64,000 bases of DNA from Orobanche coerulescens (GCA_033398695.1 CM065815.1:7310501-7374500); one strand, 5' to 3'; counted from the stretch's first letter, positions 21,244 through 33,940 are shown. Notes: a model not told the origin generated them from the letters alone. Numbers and translations are program-made.

Positions 21244-21263
21244 GTCCAGTATAAATACTGGAC
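21244..21263 (+). promoter_or_regulatory. LTR TATA box inside a perfect dyad
   Basis: GTCCAGTATAAATACTGGAC: 9-bp arms around AA with TATAAAT in the centre. It is the expected core promoter of the family A LTR. In the left LTR the 5' arm is mutated and only ataaatactggac remains. Confidence 0.75.
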
Positions 21264-22203
21264 AACATCTTTATATCGTCATTTCTCCTTCTTCCTTCGT
21301 TTTTTTCCACCGGGTTGAGTTCCAGAGGTTATTTTGGGCGATCTTCATCATCAAGCTTCATCTTGAGGTGGATTTATGTATGTCTAACATCATCTAATCA
21401 TCTTCTTAGCCAAATCAAGGTATTCTCTTCTTAGAACCCTAGTTCTTGAATTTTGGGGGTTTCTCCTTAGTTCTTCGATTTAATCCGAGGATGATGAATC
21501 GATTATGTAATTCGTGTTGTCTTGGTCATGATCTTCGTATTTTTGAACTCATTCATGATTTTATATCACTCGGAACATAGTTCTTGATTTCTTTGAGAAA
21601 CCTTTAGATCCTTGTTGTTCTTAATGTTTATTCGGATTCCGATTAGTGTTATTGATTCGTGTTGGTGTTATTTTCGTAGTATTCACGGGTTTCCGGATTC
21701 TTGGTCATTTTTGGAAGTTCGAGGGCTGCTCAACCTCATCTGTTCGTTGTCCGGTTGCTTGTAGTTTCAAGGCAAGTATCTTGCCCATACATTTCGTGTT
21801 TCGTAGACGTGGTAGTTGGTGATTGATTATATGTGGAACTTGAATGTTTTAATGAACCTTCTAAAGGATCGGTATATTCTCGATAAAAAGGGTTTTCTTC
21901 AAGATAACTTGTATGATTCGTGGATAAATGTGTATTTGGAATATGTGAGTATGTGTTGTATGTTGATAGATGTTATAACCATACTTCGTGAATGTAATAG
22001 ACCGTGATGACTTGCCGAGGATGGTGTGTCGATACGTGTACTTGTTCGGTGAGAATGTGACATGTTGTGATATTAGTTGTTACTCCTTTGAAAGGAGGTT
22101 GTGATGCTTAATGTTGTTTGGCTTGATAATTGATTATTGTTGGGTGATTGTTGTAAGTGATGTGCCACCAGGTAAGATTGTTGAATCTCCGGGATTCATA
22201 CTT

Positions 22204-22615
22204 GCTTGTATGGGTCGGGCGGGACCGTAGGGTTATCCATCGAGTATGTCTTGCGGGGACTCCGAGGTTCGTGGCTTGCTAGTCCGATGCCGGGATAACT
22301 TGTGGGGTTATCCACCGGGTGTTCTTGCGGGGACTCCGAGGTTCGTAGCTTGTTAGTGCGATGCCGGGATAAGTTATGATTGTGATTTGGTTATGTGATG
22401 TACGTGTCATGGGTTATCCAATCGGGTATGTTATGTAGGAGCATCCGAGGTTCGTAGCTTGTTAGTGCGATGCCGGGATAACTATGAACGTATCTATGAT
22501 TGTGGTCACGTGACTGTTGTTACGGTGACATGTGATTTGGTATGGTTTCCCTGTGGGTTATTCACTCGGGTATGTTCTGCGGGAGCATCTGAGGTCCGTG
22601 GCTTGCTAGCATGGG
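22204..22615 (+). repeat. Tandem repeat block in family A LTR, right
   Basis: Same unit as the left LTR block (gggttatccaccgggt, ggactccgaggttcgtagc, gatgccgggataac), about four diverged copies. Confidence 0.8.
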
Positions 22616-22981
22616 ACGCGAGTAATCTGTGAAAACATGCTGTTATGATATGATCGGGTCGTGGACCCCGTGCTTTGTGACCGAAATGGTATGATCGGGT
22701 CGTGGACCCCGTGTGTTGTTATCATAATCGTATTTTGGGGAAATAACTTTTGGGGCTATGTCCCTAAATGGTTTCGAAAGTCTCGAGAACTCTAATATCC
22801 CAAACATTTTCAAAACTCTCGAGATCTTAAATGTTTTGTAAGTTGTATACGGGTTTCATCCCCAACTTTCATGATTTGAATTATTTTGATCAAGTGACTT
22901 ATCTCGGGGAGCATGTTTACGATTATTATGTTCTTGGAGTATGATATGTATGGCTTGTATTTGTATTTTATACTTACACTA

Positions 22982-23022
22982 GCAAAACAGTGGAGTTTTG
23001 CTAACCCCCGAGTATTCGGGGG
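22982..23022 (+). promoter_or_regulatory. Double hairpin in the family A LTR
   Basis: GCAAAACAGTGGAGTTTTGC (7-bp arms) followed three bases later by CCCCCGAGTATTCGGGGG (7-bp arms). The same pair occurs at 59522-59562 in the family D solo LTR. Confidence 0.75.
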
Positions 23023-23064
23023 ATGGATGTATGTATTGCGTCCAGGTACTTGCAGGTTGCTGGG

Positions 23065-25044
23065 TGTTGGGATTCGGTGCCTAAAACAAAGGCCCAGCGG
23101 AAGCGGTAAAACGAAAATTAATTCGATCCGAATCCCTACGAGGATCGATCGAGCTACGTATATACGAATATCAAAAACGAAAAGCAAGAGTCGTAAGAAA
23201 CTAACCCTCGAAGTCCGTTGATTAAATGGTAACCTTCTCTTGAGCTATTCCCCAAGCTTTAGTTTGATCTCTACGAGTTCAATCCGCTCCAAGCCCTTGA
23301 ACGATCCAACGCCGAAAGCACCGCGTCTCTACTTGCCACGCGCCGGAAAAACGAACGGAATGACAACACCTTGCTATCCTCCGAGGATACGGCTAGAGCT
23401 AGGTGATGAAGCTTGTTATAGATATTAATATCACTCTAAGTGTATGAATATCCATCTCTCTCAATTTTTCCTCACAAAATATCTCTAAGAAGTTGTGAAG
23501 AAGATGAATGAAGAAGATGAATAATGAAGATGATGAAGAAGACTTCTATCTCTCTCTCCTCTTCAACCTCACGCTGGAAATGGAATCAAGTAAGTGGGAG
23601 AGTTTGTCAAAGACATCATCTTATATTATTTCCACCCTCATGTTTACAACTCATGTAACATGAAGTCTTGTCCCACCAAGTCATTATCATCACTTAATAA
23701 ATGGAAGAAAAGACAATGGGAAAGTGGGTGGAAGCATAATGGGGCGGCTAGCATGAAAAACGAATGAGTTCGGTTCGTTTCGGACTCCCGTGAGTCCAAA
23801 CAGATAAACTCCGATTCTGATCCGATGTATTTGTGTCGATTAATTAATCCAATTAATTAAACATATCAAACACAAAATAACATAATTAATTTCTCCAAGA
23901 AATAATTATATTCATGAATTAAATTAATCACCCAGTGATATATTTAATCCATTAAGCCGTAAATCAATTTATCCGATAAATCGATTTAAACATCCAATGT
24001 CCCAAATTTAGATATCCAATATCCAATATTCATAATGAGAGAATTAGCTCAATTCATTCCGTCGTCAATCCTAATGCGCGACTCGAGGTCCATCTCATCG
24101 AGAATGGGAGGAACCAAAGAGTAGTAGCACCACCTAGCCACTGGTGGCCTACACTGACTCTCGACTAAGAACGAATGATTGGGATCATTCAAGAACCATT
24201 CGTCGTGAATACCAAGATACGTATAAACCCTTCTTTCAAATGTCCCGATCAAGTTATAGGTCACTCGGTCAAACCCTATCTCATTTGACGCTATGCATGC
24301 GTTAATGCAAATCGAGATCATCGAAATGCCGTGTATCTAATACAACTAGCTCCAATGCTTTGGCCAAAGACTTATGATCTCATCTCAATAACCGCATAGG
24401 ACATATAACCCGCTCACTAACGGGAGAAAGAATTCTATCTTGGTATTCGTAGGACCTCGCTACTGCCCGTTAAGATGCACGTCGAGGTTGACCCCGCCTT
24501 CCGGTTTCTGGTCGAACTACTCTAATGAAAATCTTGACGTCACAAGCACATCCCTACTAAATCCTCAAGTCGAAGGTTCACGAATACCTATCACAACCTT
24601 TCGATTCCGTCATTGACTGTCCCGGAGTGAAATCCATGTGACGAATCGAGGGTGAGTCGGTTCGAGTACACTAATCCAATTAGCATACCTATAACGTGTG
24701 CTCCCACTAACCATTAGTGTTCGATGCACTCTCCATGTCAAAGAACACGTCATACAAGTCTTCACATAAACTTAACGCCTACCAAGTTTCATCGACTTGC
24801 GAACGATTAAGTATTTGAGCTATAACCTTTCCAGTGCCGACCCCCTTATCCAATAAGGAGTGGAACGTTTTGCTCTCAAATACACGGACTAGTTTCTATA
24901 TGTTTATTTACGAGTTAGGAATGCCAGTAACTACCAGTAAATAAAGAAACATTCATTTGCCTTATATAAATTGTTTACATAATAACAAGTACAATGCCCT
25001 CTCTCAACAACCTCTGAGTGGCATTCGAGGGCATACTCCTAACA
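23065..25044 (-). repeat. Copia 3' LTR
   Basis: Plus-strand ends TGTTGGGATTC and CTCCTAACA. It is highly similar to 39149-41132, with scattered small differences. A short frame repeated in both LTRs (23240-23428 and 39317-39505) is not judged coding. Confidence 0.92.
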
Positions 25045-25382
25045 ATCTCCCACTTGCACTCAATGCCACACACTATGGTATCTAATACCCATGTTATCTA
25101 GATGACGCTCCAAGCTAGTCTGAGAAAGTGGCTTGGTCAGTGGATCGGCGACGTTGTCGGCCGAGTCTACTCGGCAAAGACAATGTATCCCTTGCGAACA
25201 AATTCTCTTACGAGATGATACTTCCTCTCAATATGTTTGGTGCTGTTGTGAAACCTCGGCTCCTTGGCTGCGCTACACTCCGTCGTTGTCGCAAGATGCG
25301 GAACAGCAATTTCGGACATGGTATCACTTGAAGTTCTCCCAGAAACTTCTTAATCCAGAACCCTTCCTTGGAAGCCTCCGAG
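25045..25382 (-). pseudogene. Copia RNase H C-terminal end and polypurine tract
   Basis: Minus-strand reading continues the RNase H from 33941: EASKEGFWIKKFLGEL, a diverged stretch, then NVADPLTKPLSQTSLERHL and NMGIRYHSVWH followed by a stop. That is the usual end of a plant Copia polyprotein. The next minus-strand bases (caagtgggagat) are the polypurine tract directly before the LTR. The reading frame is shifted at least twice. Confidence 0.88.
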
Positions 25383-25743
25383 TGTAATACCCGTAATTTT
25401 GATCCCCGGAAATTTTCTATTTTTGGCGGAAGTCTATTTTGACGACTTGCTTGGGACCGTTTCGTCATCCGAGAATGATTAATTCTACACTTTTTGTCAT
25501 CCGAGTTCGTTTCGGTATCGTTCTGTTGAATTCCGTGTCCTTAATCGACTTTTTCACGTGGGAGTTCGACTTTGTTAGATCACCATTAATTTTTAGTAAC
25601 TCCAAAAATTCTGAATCTTTGCAATATTATAGAGCATCGAGTTAGCTTTCCAATGGTTCAAACGGTGAGTCAATCGGAGTCCGGACGAGAGAGTTATGGT
25701 CGTTTTAACTCACCCGCTCGTTATTGGCCGATCACTGCCGGCC

Positions 25744-26037
25744 GAACCCGACCGTGTCGTCCGACACGGCCCGTGCCGTACTCGTCCGGAAATGCCGGAA
25801 GCTTCTGTCTCAGGACCCGACCGTGTCGTCCGACACGGCCCGTGCCGTACTCTTCCGGATAAACCTGGAACGACTGCCGACACGCCCGACCGTGTCCCAG
25901 GACACGGTCGAGTCATGCCTGGCCGCATCGGGCGGGTCGCCGTCGGAAGGCCCTCAGCCGCGACCGTGTCAGCGGGACACGGTCGAGTCCTGTCGGCCAA
26001 TCAGGTAACACGACCGTGCCGACCGCACGGCCGTGTC
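25744..26037 (+). repeat. CCGTGTC/GACACGG dyad array, family B left LTR
   Basis: Five CCGTGTC and four GACACGG copies, mostly as facing pairs (for example CCGTGTCGTCCGACACGG), ending about 15 bp before the TATA box. Long open frames across it on both strands come from the CG-rich repeats. Confidence 0.9.
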
Positions 26038-26053
26038 CGGCAGCAGCCAACCC

Positions 26054-26060
26054 TATAAAA
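26054..26060 (+). promoter_or_regulatory. TATA box, family B left LTR
   Basis: TATAAAA directly after the dyad array; the same box lies at 32458-32464 in the right LTR. Confidence 0.75.
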
Positions 26061-26689
26061 GGCCCCGCAGACGCTTTTCTTGCCATTTTTCACCTTCTTC
26101 TTCTCCTCTTCCGTAGCCGGGCGTGTTCTAAGCTTGAAGCCATGTTGTTTAGCAACATATCCATGGAGTTCCTTGGGTTATATCATCAATCATTCGTCCG
26201 ATAACATCCTTTGATCGAGCGAATCGTAAGATTTTCCGTAAATCTAATTTTGGGGATTTTGGGTATTTTGTTCGATTTCGTCCGTTTAATCCGATTTAAC
26301 TTAGGATTGTGAAGGATTGATGATTATTTAGATGTATTGTATCATTTCCTTGTTATTCCATGGTTGGATCGTATCGATTCGTTGTTTTGATCGAGTTCTT
26401 GACCGACGCCTTGAAGGTGTCCGTAAAATGTCATAGAGGGGTTTTCGGGCGTTCTACGATTATTCTTCCCGTAGGATCGATGATTTATTGAATTTATGTT
26501 GTTAGGGTCAAATTCTTGTGAAGAACTCGAGTCGAAACCCTTCCGCTCGTTGTCTTCTTCGTGGTTCAAGCTTCCTACGAACCGTGTTCTTCGGGATCTT
26601 CTAACGCTTATTAAGGCAAGTATACATTTATGATTGTACGTTCTCGACTTTGAAAGTATGAAATATTGATGGTATGATTATTTCTAGCC

Positions 26690-26945
26690 ACTCCGGACGG
26701 GCCTATGGTCCTCTGAGGGTTTCGTAGCCTCCAGTGCGATTCCATGGTTGATATGAACGAACCGTTTCTACGGCATTCATATGAAATAATGTTGGTATGC
26801 TTATTTATATCCACTCCGGGACGGACCGACGGGTCCTCTGAGGGTTTCGTAGCCTCTGGTGCGATTCCATGGATAATATGAATTAACCACTCCGGACGGA
26901 CCGACGGGTCCTCGGAGGGTTCCGTAGCCTCTGGTGCGGTTCCAC
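26690..26945 (+). repeat. Tandem repeat block in family B LTR, left
   Basis: Three diverged units of ccactccggacgg, gtcctctgagggtttcgtag and gcgattccatgg. Matching block at about 33102-33360. Confidence 0.85.
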
Positions 26946-27523
26946 GGTATTCAGAGAGGTATTGATGAGATGCGATGAGATTTAGTTATTCCGGAATCCT
27001 AGTCTTAAATTGATGAATTGACGGAAATTGATGAATTGACGGATTACATTTACTTTATTGTCGAGAAGTATTATGTTTCATATTGTTATACTTGCACTAG
27101 CTATTCGACGGCTAACCCCTTTATGGGGGAAATACGTTTCATGTATTTCAGGTTATAGGAGAGCGGACAAAGGGCACCGGGTCGGCATGAAGATGATGGG
27201 CAAGTGTGATACCGTGTCTTGTCTCCTGTTATCTCTTTTGGTTTCCTCCATTCAAAGTGTTGTTGTCTTGGAATGGATTTTTAAATACTCGAGTATTGTA
27301 TTTCGCTTCCTTGATGTTCCTACTGTGTTGCCGAGGTATTGATTTGTGCAGTGCTGTATATGGTTTCGTTGGTTATGGTTTGAATACCATTTGTATCGTC
27401 TTTCTTTCTATTGTATGTAGACCTTATCGGTCAAGTTTATAGTTCCGCGTATGTTTAGCCTTGTGGGTCCCACGGCGGGGCTCACGATTTGTAATATACC
27501 CCGAATAACTTGGGGGTGTTACG

Positions 27524-28047
27524 AATATGGTATCGAGCTTAGGTTTATGGATACCTAGGTGCCGGTCTTTGGTCGATTGAGTCGGCATTTGCCCACAGAT
27601 CACTACTCGCCATCATCACGGCGACCGGTACTTGTAAGTCCTCTCACTCTTCTTGTATTTTTCTTAATCGTTTCGTTTATAGCTTGGTATTCTTGGGAAT
27701 TGGTCACTTCGAGAATGTGCGATTTGGATTATACTTACGCACGTATGTGCCCTTCGAATGTTGGTGAAAGTAGGAAGAATCGTGGCCGTGGTCACGGACG
27801 TGAACTCTTCCTTGAGATTTTGTTAAATTGCTAATTGCGATATTGGTGTGTAACGGTATTATGTTGAGACTTTGTTTAGGAGTCGCATGTTAGTATCACG
27901 GAGATCTTCACTTCACGACTGTAAGTATGTTGTTCGGATTATTCGATAATTCTGGGTTATCTTGGTGATTTTGGATTTTCCGTTGAAATGTTTGTGCGAG
28001 TGATTGCAAGTTTCGAGGACGAAACTTATTTTTAAGGGGGGGTAGAG
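27524..28047 (+). other. Family B leader with gag-start trace and a foreign polypurine end
   Basis: A short frame at about 27751 reads MCPSNVGESRKNRGRGHGRE, basic like the start of the family A gag, then stops. The stretch ends in agtttcgaggacgaaactt and aaggggggg, a typical Gypsy 3' internal end directly before LTR C. Confidence 0.6.
27528..27538 (+). other. Primer binding site, family B
   Basis: TGGTATCGAGC, one base short of the iMet-type TGGTATCAGAGC seen in family A, followed by the same ttagg. Confidence 0.75.
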
Positions 28048-29404
28048 TGTAATACCCCGATTTTTCGGATATATTTTTTTCGTTTATATATTGGATATCG
28101 TGGATGGTTAATTATGCTCGAGGACGTTGTGAACGTTTGAAAATGTTATTGAATTGAGTATATGTATTGATTTTGCCGTATGCTCGTATTCGGTATGTCA
28201 TGACTTTGGACAGGAATTGTTGAAATTGACTAAGTATGGAATTATTACGTACGTTAATAAGGTGAGATTACGTACGTAAGATTGGCATGGTTACGTACTT
28301 CAAGGCTAAGGTATTACGTACGTAACGAAGGCATCGGACAGAACCGAGTCCTGTGAGGCAGGTGGGATCCTGTTTCGGCAACTTTCGGCGGATGATGTGG
28401 ACAGTGAGTCAACGTCGTGTTACGACGTTATACAGACGTGTTATGTACGTAACACAACCATTGTCTGTAGCAAGTCAACTGGTATATTACGACGTTATAT
28501 GGTATGGGTTACGTCGTAATGGACGCACGGAATGAGACAAAGGAGATGGTTACGACGTTATGGATTTTGGATTACGACGTTAAAGTTGTTACGCACGTTA
28601 AGAAAGGACACCTACGCACGTAATGAGAGTGCAATTTATATATTGAAGTGTTGCCTTTCATTTCTCTCACGATCCTTTGAGATATTTCTCTCCAAAACTC
28701 GTCCCTCTTCACTTTTAAGAGTGTTCTAAACACTTTTAACATGATTGTGAGCTTGGAATCATGGAATTAGAGCTTGGTTATGGAACTATTGTTGATTCTT
28801 GAAGTGATTTCTTGTGTTATCCATATTCTATGAGGTTTATGCCGAAGGAAGATAATGATATGCTTTGAATATGTTGATTATGATTATGGAATCATAGAGA
28901 TCTTGATGTTCTTGAGGCCATATGATGACTATGATGATTTAATGATTCTTGGAATGGAGTTCAATTATTCTTTCTTCGTGGTTCGTCCATGCAAGGTAAT
29001 CCTCATATCCCTTTTGATAGTGGCTTATTTTTTCTTTTTGGATTACTACTTGGGAGGGAGTATGTTGGGAATCGTGTATTTTGATGTTCGTCTTATTTCA
29101 ATGAAAATGCATAAATTGGACTGTACTTTTATCCGCTGCGTGAGTATTTTTGAAATGGATTTTGGTATTTTGCCAACTGAAATTTTATTTTGTAAAACCG
29201 ATTCCCTAAACTGAGTTTTTGGCATTTTAACCTTGATCGTTTTGACGGTATTTGGAAAATGATTTTTTTTAGTATTTGAAAAATATTACCGTCATCGGTC
29301 TTTTGGCATTTTTGGAATGACGTGGAAATGGTGCTTAGCCTGGTAAATCCTTGTGAGAAGGGTTTACGACGTGTAATATTCCCAGGAGGATCTGGGGTGT
29401 TACA
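28048..29404 (+). repeat. Orphan LTR of family C (1.36 kb)
   Basis: Starts TGTAATACCCCG and ends GGTGTTACA, with a polypurine tract before it. What follows (attatggaatcatg) is at best a decayed PBS. Flanks tagag and attat do not form a target duplication, so it is not a clean solo insertion. Confidence 0.8.
28245..28623 (+). repeat. TTACGTACGTAA/TTACGACGTTA dyad array, family C LTR
   Basis: About twelve variants (ATTACGTACGTAA, GTTACGACGTTA, GTTACGTCGTAA, GTTACGCACGTTA), ending just before tttatatattg. Confidence 0.9.
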
Positions 29405-31787
29405 ATTATGGAATCATGTGATAATGTTATACGAGATTTGTTGGAATTGTAATAAGAGATTTCGGATGTTGATATGATCATTGAGATCTTCTTCATATGG
29501 TGATAAGGGTTTTGTTGCGATTCTTGAGATTGTATGAATGACATGATGAAGAAAATGGTAACATGGAGATATATACCTCGGAGATGTTGTTCTGAACGTG
29601 ATTTCGGATATTTCATGTTCTTGAAGAACTCTTGAATTATACGAGGTGATGAAAATTTTTTTAGAAGTGTTGATGTTTTGAAAATGAATATGGAATATTC
29701 ATATCTAGAGCTAAATTATGTGTTGGAAATAATATTCGTATAGGAATACGAATGTGATTATGAGTTTGATGAGACTATTATTCATCTCTGAATTTGGAAG
29801 CCCATACGTATGGAGTAAATATTCAAATCGAATGAATGGATTGTTTGATAACCTTTTAATATGATTATCTATTGTTTTGAACCAGTCGGATGATTCGAAT
29901 TGATGACGGTCATAAGTAAATTTTAACGATGGATTTACGAGAAGGGAACCTTGTCAATTCATATTTAAGAATTGAGTTTGGAACATTTAGACCCTTATTA
30001 TTGGTCCGAATTGGTTGCTGATATGATCATCATATTTCACTCGTATTGTGGACAGGATTTGAAAGTGTCTCGAGTTGGATTGTTCAGACTGTGATTAGTC
30101 GAGATATGGTAAAACGATTGAGTTCGAGGTTTGGTGGTATTGATAATTGGTCGTCATCGAACCGGTTGATTATCAATCCTTCGCTTTACAATAAGGTATG
30201 ATGTTTGATCGTGAATTATGACTGTTGTGTTGCGGTTAAGGTTGAAGGGTTCGTAGATTAACTTGGTCGATCGAGGGAATTCGTAAGACGAAATCAATCA
30301 ATTGGTAATGATTTTTGTATTGATATCGAGACAAGTTTTATACTGCATTTCAATCAATGAGACTAATGTTATCGTGTAGGCGTACGATTGTGTGTATCAT
30401 TTTGGGACTTGGCCTCTTTATGATTGTATTGATGTCGGGATTGGTTGACACGACGCCGTCGGCAAATTATGCCAAATGTTACTATTGTTTGTAAAAGGCC
30501 GGTTCGAGGCATTGCGATACTTGTTGGTTAAGTCAGCCGATTGCCGGTTCGCGTATCGACGTATCGATTGTGATTGTGATGGATGTTCCATTGAGATATT
30601 GTGGTAATCGTCGTCATTGACATCGGTGTTTTTCTATTAATATTATATTAACCAATGAGAGACGCTTGATATATCCTTTTATCATCTCCGCTTTCGGTGG
30701 TCGGTTTAAGACACCGGACATCCATTCTATCGTATCATTGTTTATCGATTGACCGCTCTAAGGTAATCGAGGTATTGAATTGGGATTATCAAGATAATTC
30801 CCATCCGCTGTCAAAAATATTCTCATCCGTTGTATCGTTGTTATCGATCGCCATTCTACTGAATCGAAGTATTGAATTGGGACCGCCGAGGATAGTTCCC
30901 ATCCGTTGAATTATTATTGTCGTGTTGGCGATTCAAGGCAAGACACTATTTTCTTGTGAACTCGTAATTTTGTGATCTTTGAAGGTTGAAGATTTTCCCG
31001 AATCGTTGTGTTGTGATCGTTGTTCGTATTAATCGGTCCTGAGGGATTTTGCTCCCTGGATGGTTGTCTTGAATATTGTTGGTCGTGTCGATCTTTCATT
31101 ATTCGTGACAACGTTCACATGGTGAGTCGTATGATTTGTTTTGTATGTCTTATCCTTTGAGTTTCGTTGTCAAGTTGTATCGTGACATATCACGAATCAT
31201 GTCAGCGTGCCGATTGGTTATGTGTAAGATTTTTAGCCGGGCACCCGATGGTCATGCGTGGATATTTCCGCATTGGATCGTGCACACGAGACGTAGTTCT
31301 TGAGGCTAATTAGGTACATTGTCACACGTATATTCGGATTCCGTATACGGGGTGGACATGTGCACGAACACATTTCCGGATCGGGCGTCGTGATGTCCCT
31401 CTTGAGCTTTATTGATTGATCGCTCGTAGTCCATGTTGTATTGGATATGTCCGACGATTTGCGATCGTTGTTCATACGCCGAGGGGTATGTCCGATCAGT
31501 TTGCTTCTTTGAGATCTCAGATTGTGATGATTACACTTTGGGCATTCGGCTTTCGTGCCATTGTGATGTATCGGTATTTCCGTTGGAGCCTTCGGGCATT
31601 GTGAATTCGTATCTTTTTCGGCATTGGTTTGGTTTGCCTTCGGGTAATGTATTGTGGTGTTCTATATTGGTGATTCGCCGTTTGGGCGTAAGTTTGGTTC
31701 TTGTGCATCTCGTTGAGTTTTTCCAGTGAAATATTTCTTCTCCTACTGCTTTAAGTTTCGGACGAAACTTCTTTAAGGAGGGTAGAA
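29405..31787 (+). other. Family B interior, no coding content
   Basis: No recognisable protein. A short repeat, ttgaattggga then cccatccg, occurs at about 30776 and 30871. It ends in agtttcggacgaaactt and ctttaaggagggtagaa, the polypurine region of the right LTR. Confidence 0.7.
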
Positions 31788-33940
31788 TGTAATACCCGTA
31801 ATTTTGATCCTAAATTTTCTATTTTTGGCGGAAGTCTATTTTGACGACTTGCTTGGGACCGCTTTCGTCATCCGAGAATGATTAATTCTACACTTTTGTC
31901 ATCCGAGTTCGCTTCGGTATCGCTCGTTGAATGCCGTGTCCTGAATCGACTTTTTCACGTGGGAGTTCGACTTTGTTAGATCACCATTAATTTTTAGTAA
32001 CTCCACANATTCTGAATCTTTGCAATATTCTAGAGCATCGAGTGAGCTTTCCAATGGTTCAAACGGTGAGTCAATCGGAGTCCTGACGAGAGAGTTATGG
32101 TCGCTTTAACTCACCCGCTCGTTATTGCCGATCATCGCGGCCGAACCCGACCGTGTCGTCCGACACGGCCCGCCGTGCATTTCGTCCGGAAATGCCGGAA
32201 GCTTCGCCTCAGACCCGACCGTGTCGCCCGACACGGCCCGTGCTGCATACTCTTCCCGGATAAACCTCGAACGATCGCCGACACGCCCGACCGTGTCCCG
32301 TGACACGGCCGAGTCATGCCTGGGCCGCCGGGCGGGTCGCTGGAAGGCCCTCGGGCCGCGACCGTGTCAAGCAGACACGGCCGAGTCCCCTCGCTGCCAA
32401 TCAGGTAACACGACCGTGCCGACCGGCACGGGCCGTGTCCGGCAGGCAGTCAACCCCTATAAAAGGCCCTGCAGACGTTTTTCTTGCCATTTTTCACCTT
32501 CTTCTTCTCCTCTTCCGTAGCTGGGCGTGTTCTAAGCTTGAAGCCATGTTGTTTAGAAACATATCCATGGAGTTCCTTGGGTTATATCATCAATCATTCG
32601 TCCGATAACATCCTTTGATCGAGCGAATCAGGTAAGATTTTCCAGAAATCTAATTTTGGGGATTTTGGGTATTTTGTTCGATTTCGTCCGTTTAATCCGA
32701 TTTAACTTAGGATTGTGAAGGATTGATGATTATTTAGATGTATTGTATCATTTCCCTTGTTATTCCATGGTTGGATCGTATCGATTCGTTGTTTTGATCG
32801 AGTTCTTGACCGACGCCTTGAAGGTGTCCGGTAAAATGTCATAGAGGGGTTTTCGGGCGTTCTACGATTATTCTTCCCCGTAGGATCGATGATTTATTGA
32901 ATTTATGTTGTTAGGGTCAAATTCTTGTGAAGAACTCGAGTCGAAACCCTTCCGTTCGTTGTCTTCTTCGTGGTTCAAGCTTCCCGGTCGAACCGTGTTC
33001 TTCGGGATCTTCGGTAACGTTTATTAAGGCAAGTATACATTTATGATTGTACGTTCTCGACTTTGAAAGTATGAAATATTGATGGTATGATTATTTCTAG
33101 CCACTCCGGGACGGGCCTATGGTCCTCTGAGGGTTTCGTAGCCTCTGGTGCGATTCCATGGTTGATATGAACGAACCGTTTCTACGGCATTCATATGAAA
33201 TAATGTTGGCATGCTTATTTATATCCACTCCGGGACGGACCGACGGGTCCTCTGAGGGTTTCGTAGCCTCTGGTGCGATTCCATGGATAATATGAATTAA
33301 CCACTCCGGGACGGACCGACGGGTCCTCTGAGGGTTCCGTAGCCTCCAGTGCGGTTCCACCGGTATTCATATATGTATTGATGAGATGCTATGAGATTTA
33401 GTTATTCCTAATACTAGTCTTAAATTGATGAATTGACGGAAATTGATGAATTGACGGATTACATTTACTTTATTGTCTAGAAGTATTATGTTTCATATTG
33501 TTATACTTGCACTAGCTATTCGACGGCTAACCCCTTTATGGGGGAAATACGTTTCATGTATTTCAGGTTATAGGAGAGCGGACAGGCGGGCACCGGGTCG
33601 GCATGAAGATGATGGGCAAGTGTGATACTGTGTCTTGTCTCCGGTTATCTCTTTTGGTTTCCTCCATTCAGTGTTGTTGTACTGGAATAGATTTTTAAAT
33701 ACTCGAGTATTCTATTTCAGTTTCCTTGATGTTCCGGCCTGTGTTGCCGAGGTATTGATTTGTGCAGTGATGTATATGGTTTCGTTGGTTATGGTTTGAA
33801 TACCATTTGTATCGTCTTTCTTTCTATTGTATGTAGACCTTATCGGTCAAGTTTATAGTTCCGCGTATGTTTAGCCTTGTGGGTCCCACGGCGGGGCTCA
33901 CGGCGCTGTAATATACCCTGAATAACTTGGGGGTGTTACA
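31788..33940 (+). repeat. Family B LTR, right copy
   Basis: Same organisation as the left LTR. It contains the only ambiguous base seen (n at 32008). The dyad array is at about 32143-32440. Confidence 0.92.
32143..32440 (+). repeat. CCGTGTC/GACACGG dyad array, family B right LTR
   Basis: Second copy of the array at 25744-26037, with small insertions and deletions. Confidence 0.88.

Larger units (their letters stand above)
20707..23064 (+). repeat. Family A LTR, right copy, first part
   Basis: Starts TGTAATACCCGAG. Interrupted at gttgctggg by the Copia insertion; CTGGG at 23060-23064 is the target duplication and the LTR resumes at 41133. Confidence 0.92.
25383..27523 (+). repeat. Family B LTR, left copy
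   Basis: Starts TGTAATACCCG and ends GTGTTACG (last base mutated; the right copy ends TTACA). It carries the CCGTGTC/GACACGG array, TATAAAA (26054-26060), a short conserved ORF start at 26140, a tandem block (about 26690-26945) and paired short hairpins at 27098-27129. Confidence 0.92.
25383..33940 (+). mobile_element. Family B LTR element without pol (LARD-like)
   Basis: LTRs 25383-27523 and 31788-33940, with target duplication CCGAG at 25378-25382 and 33941-33945. The 4.26-kb interior has a PBS, a trace of a gag start and a polypurine tract, but no RT, integrase or protease. It fits a large retrotransposon derivative of the Gypsy type. It also contains an orphan LTR of another family (28048-29404). 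Confidence 0.9.

Noticed and set aside
23240..23428. 62-aa frame nearly identical at 39317-39505
   Set aside because: Identity only reflects its being in both LTRs of the Copia; no domain.
25653..26058. Long overlapping frames on both strands in the family B LTR (and at 32097-32520)
   Set aside because: Stop-poor CG-rich dyad repeats; repeated peptide words follow the DNA repeats.
28048..29404. Clean solo-LTR insertion of family C
   Set aside because: Flanks tagag and attat do not match, and a polypurine tract precedes it.
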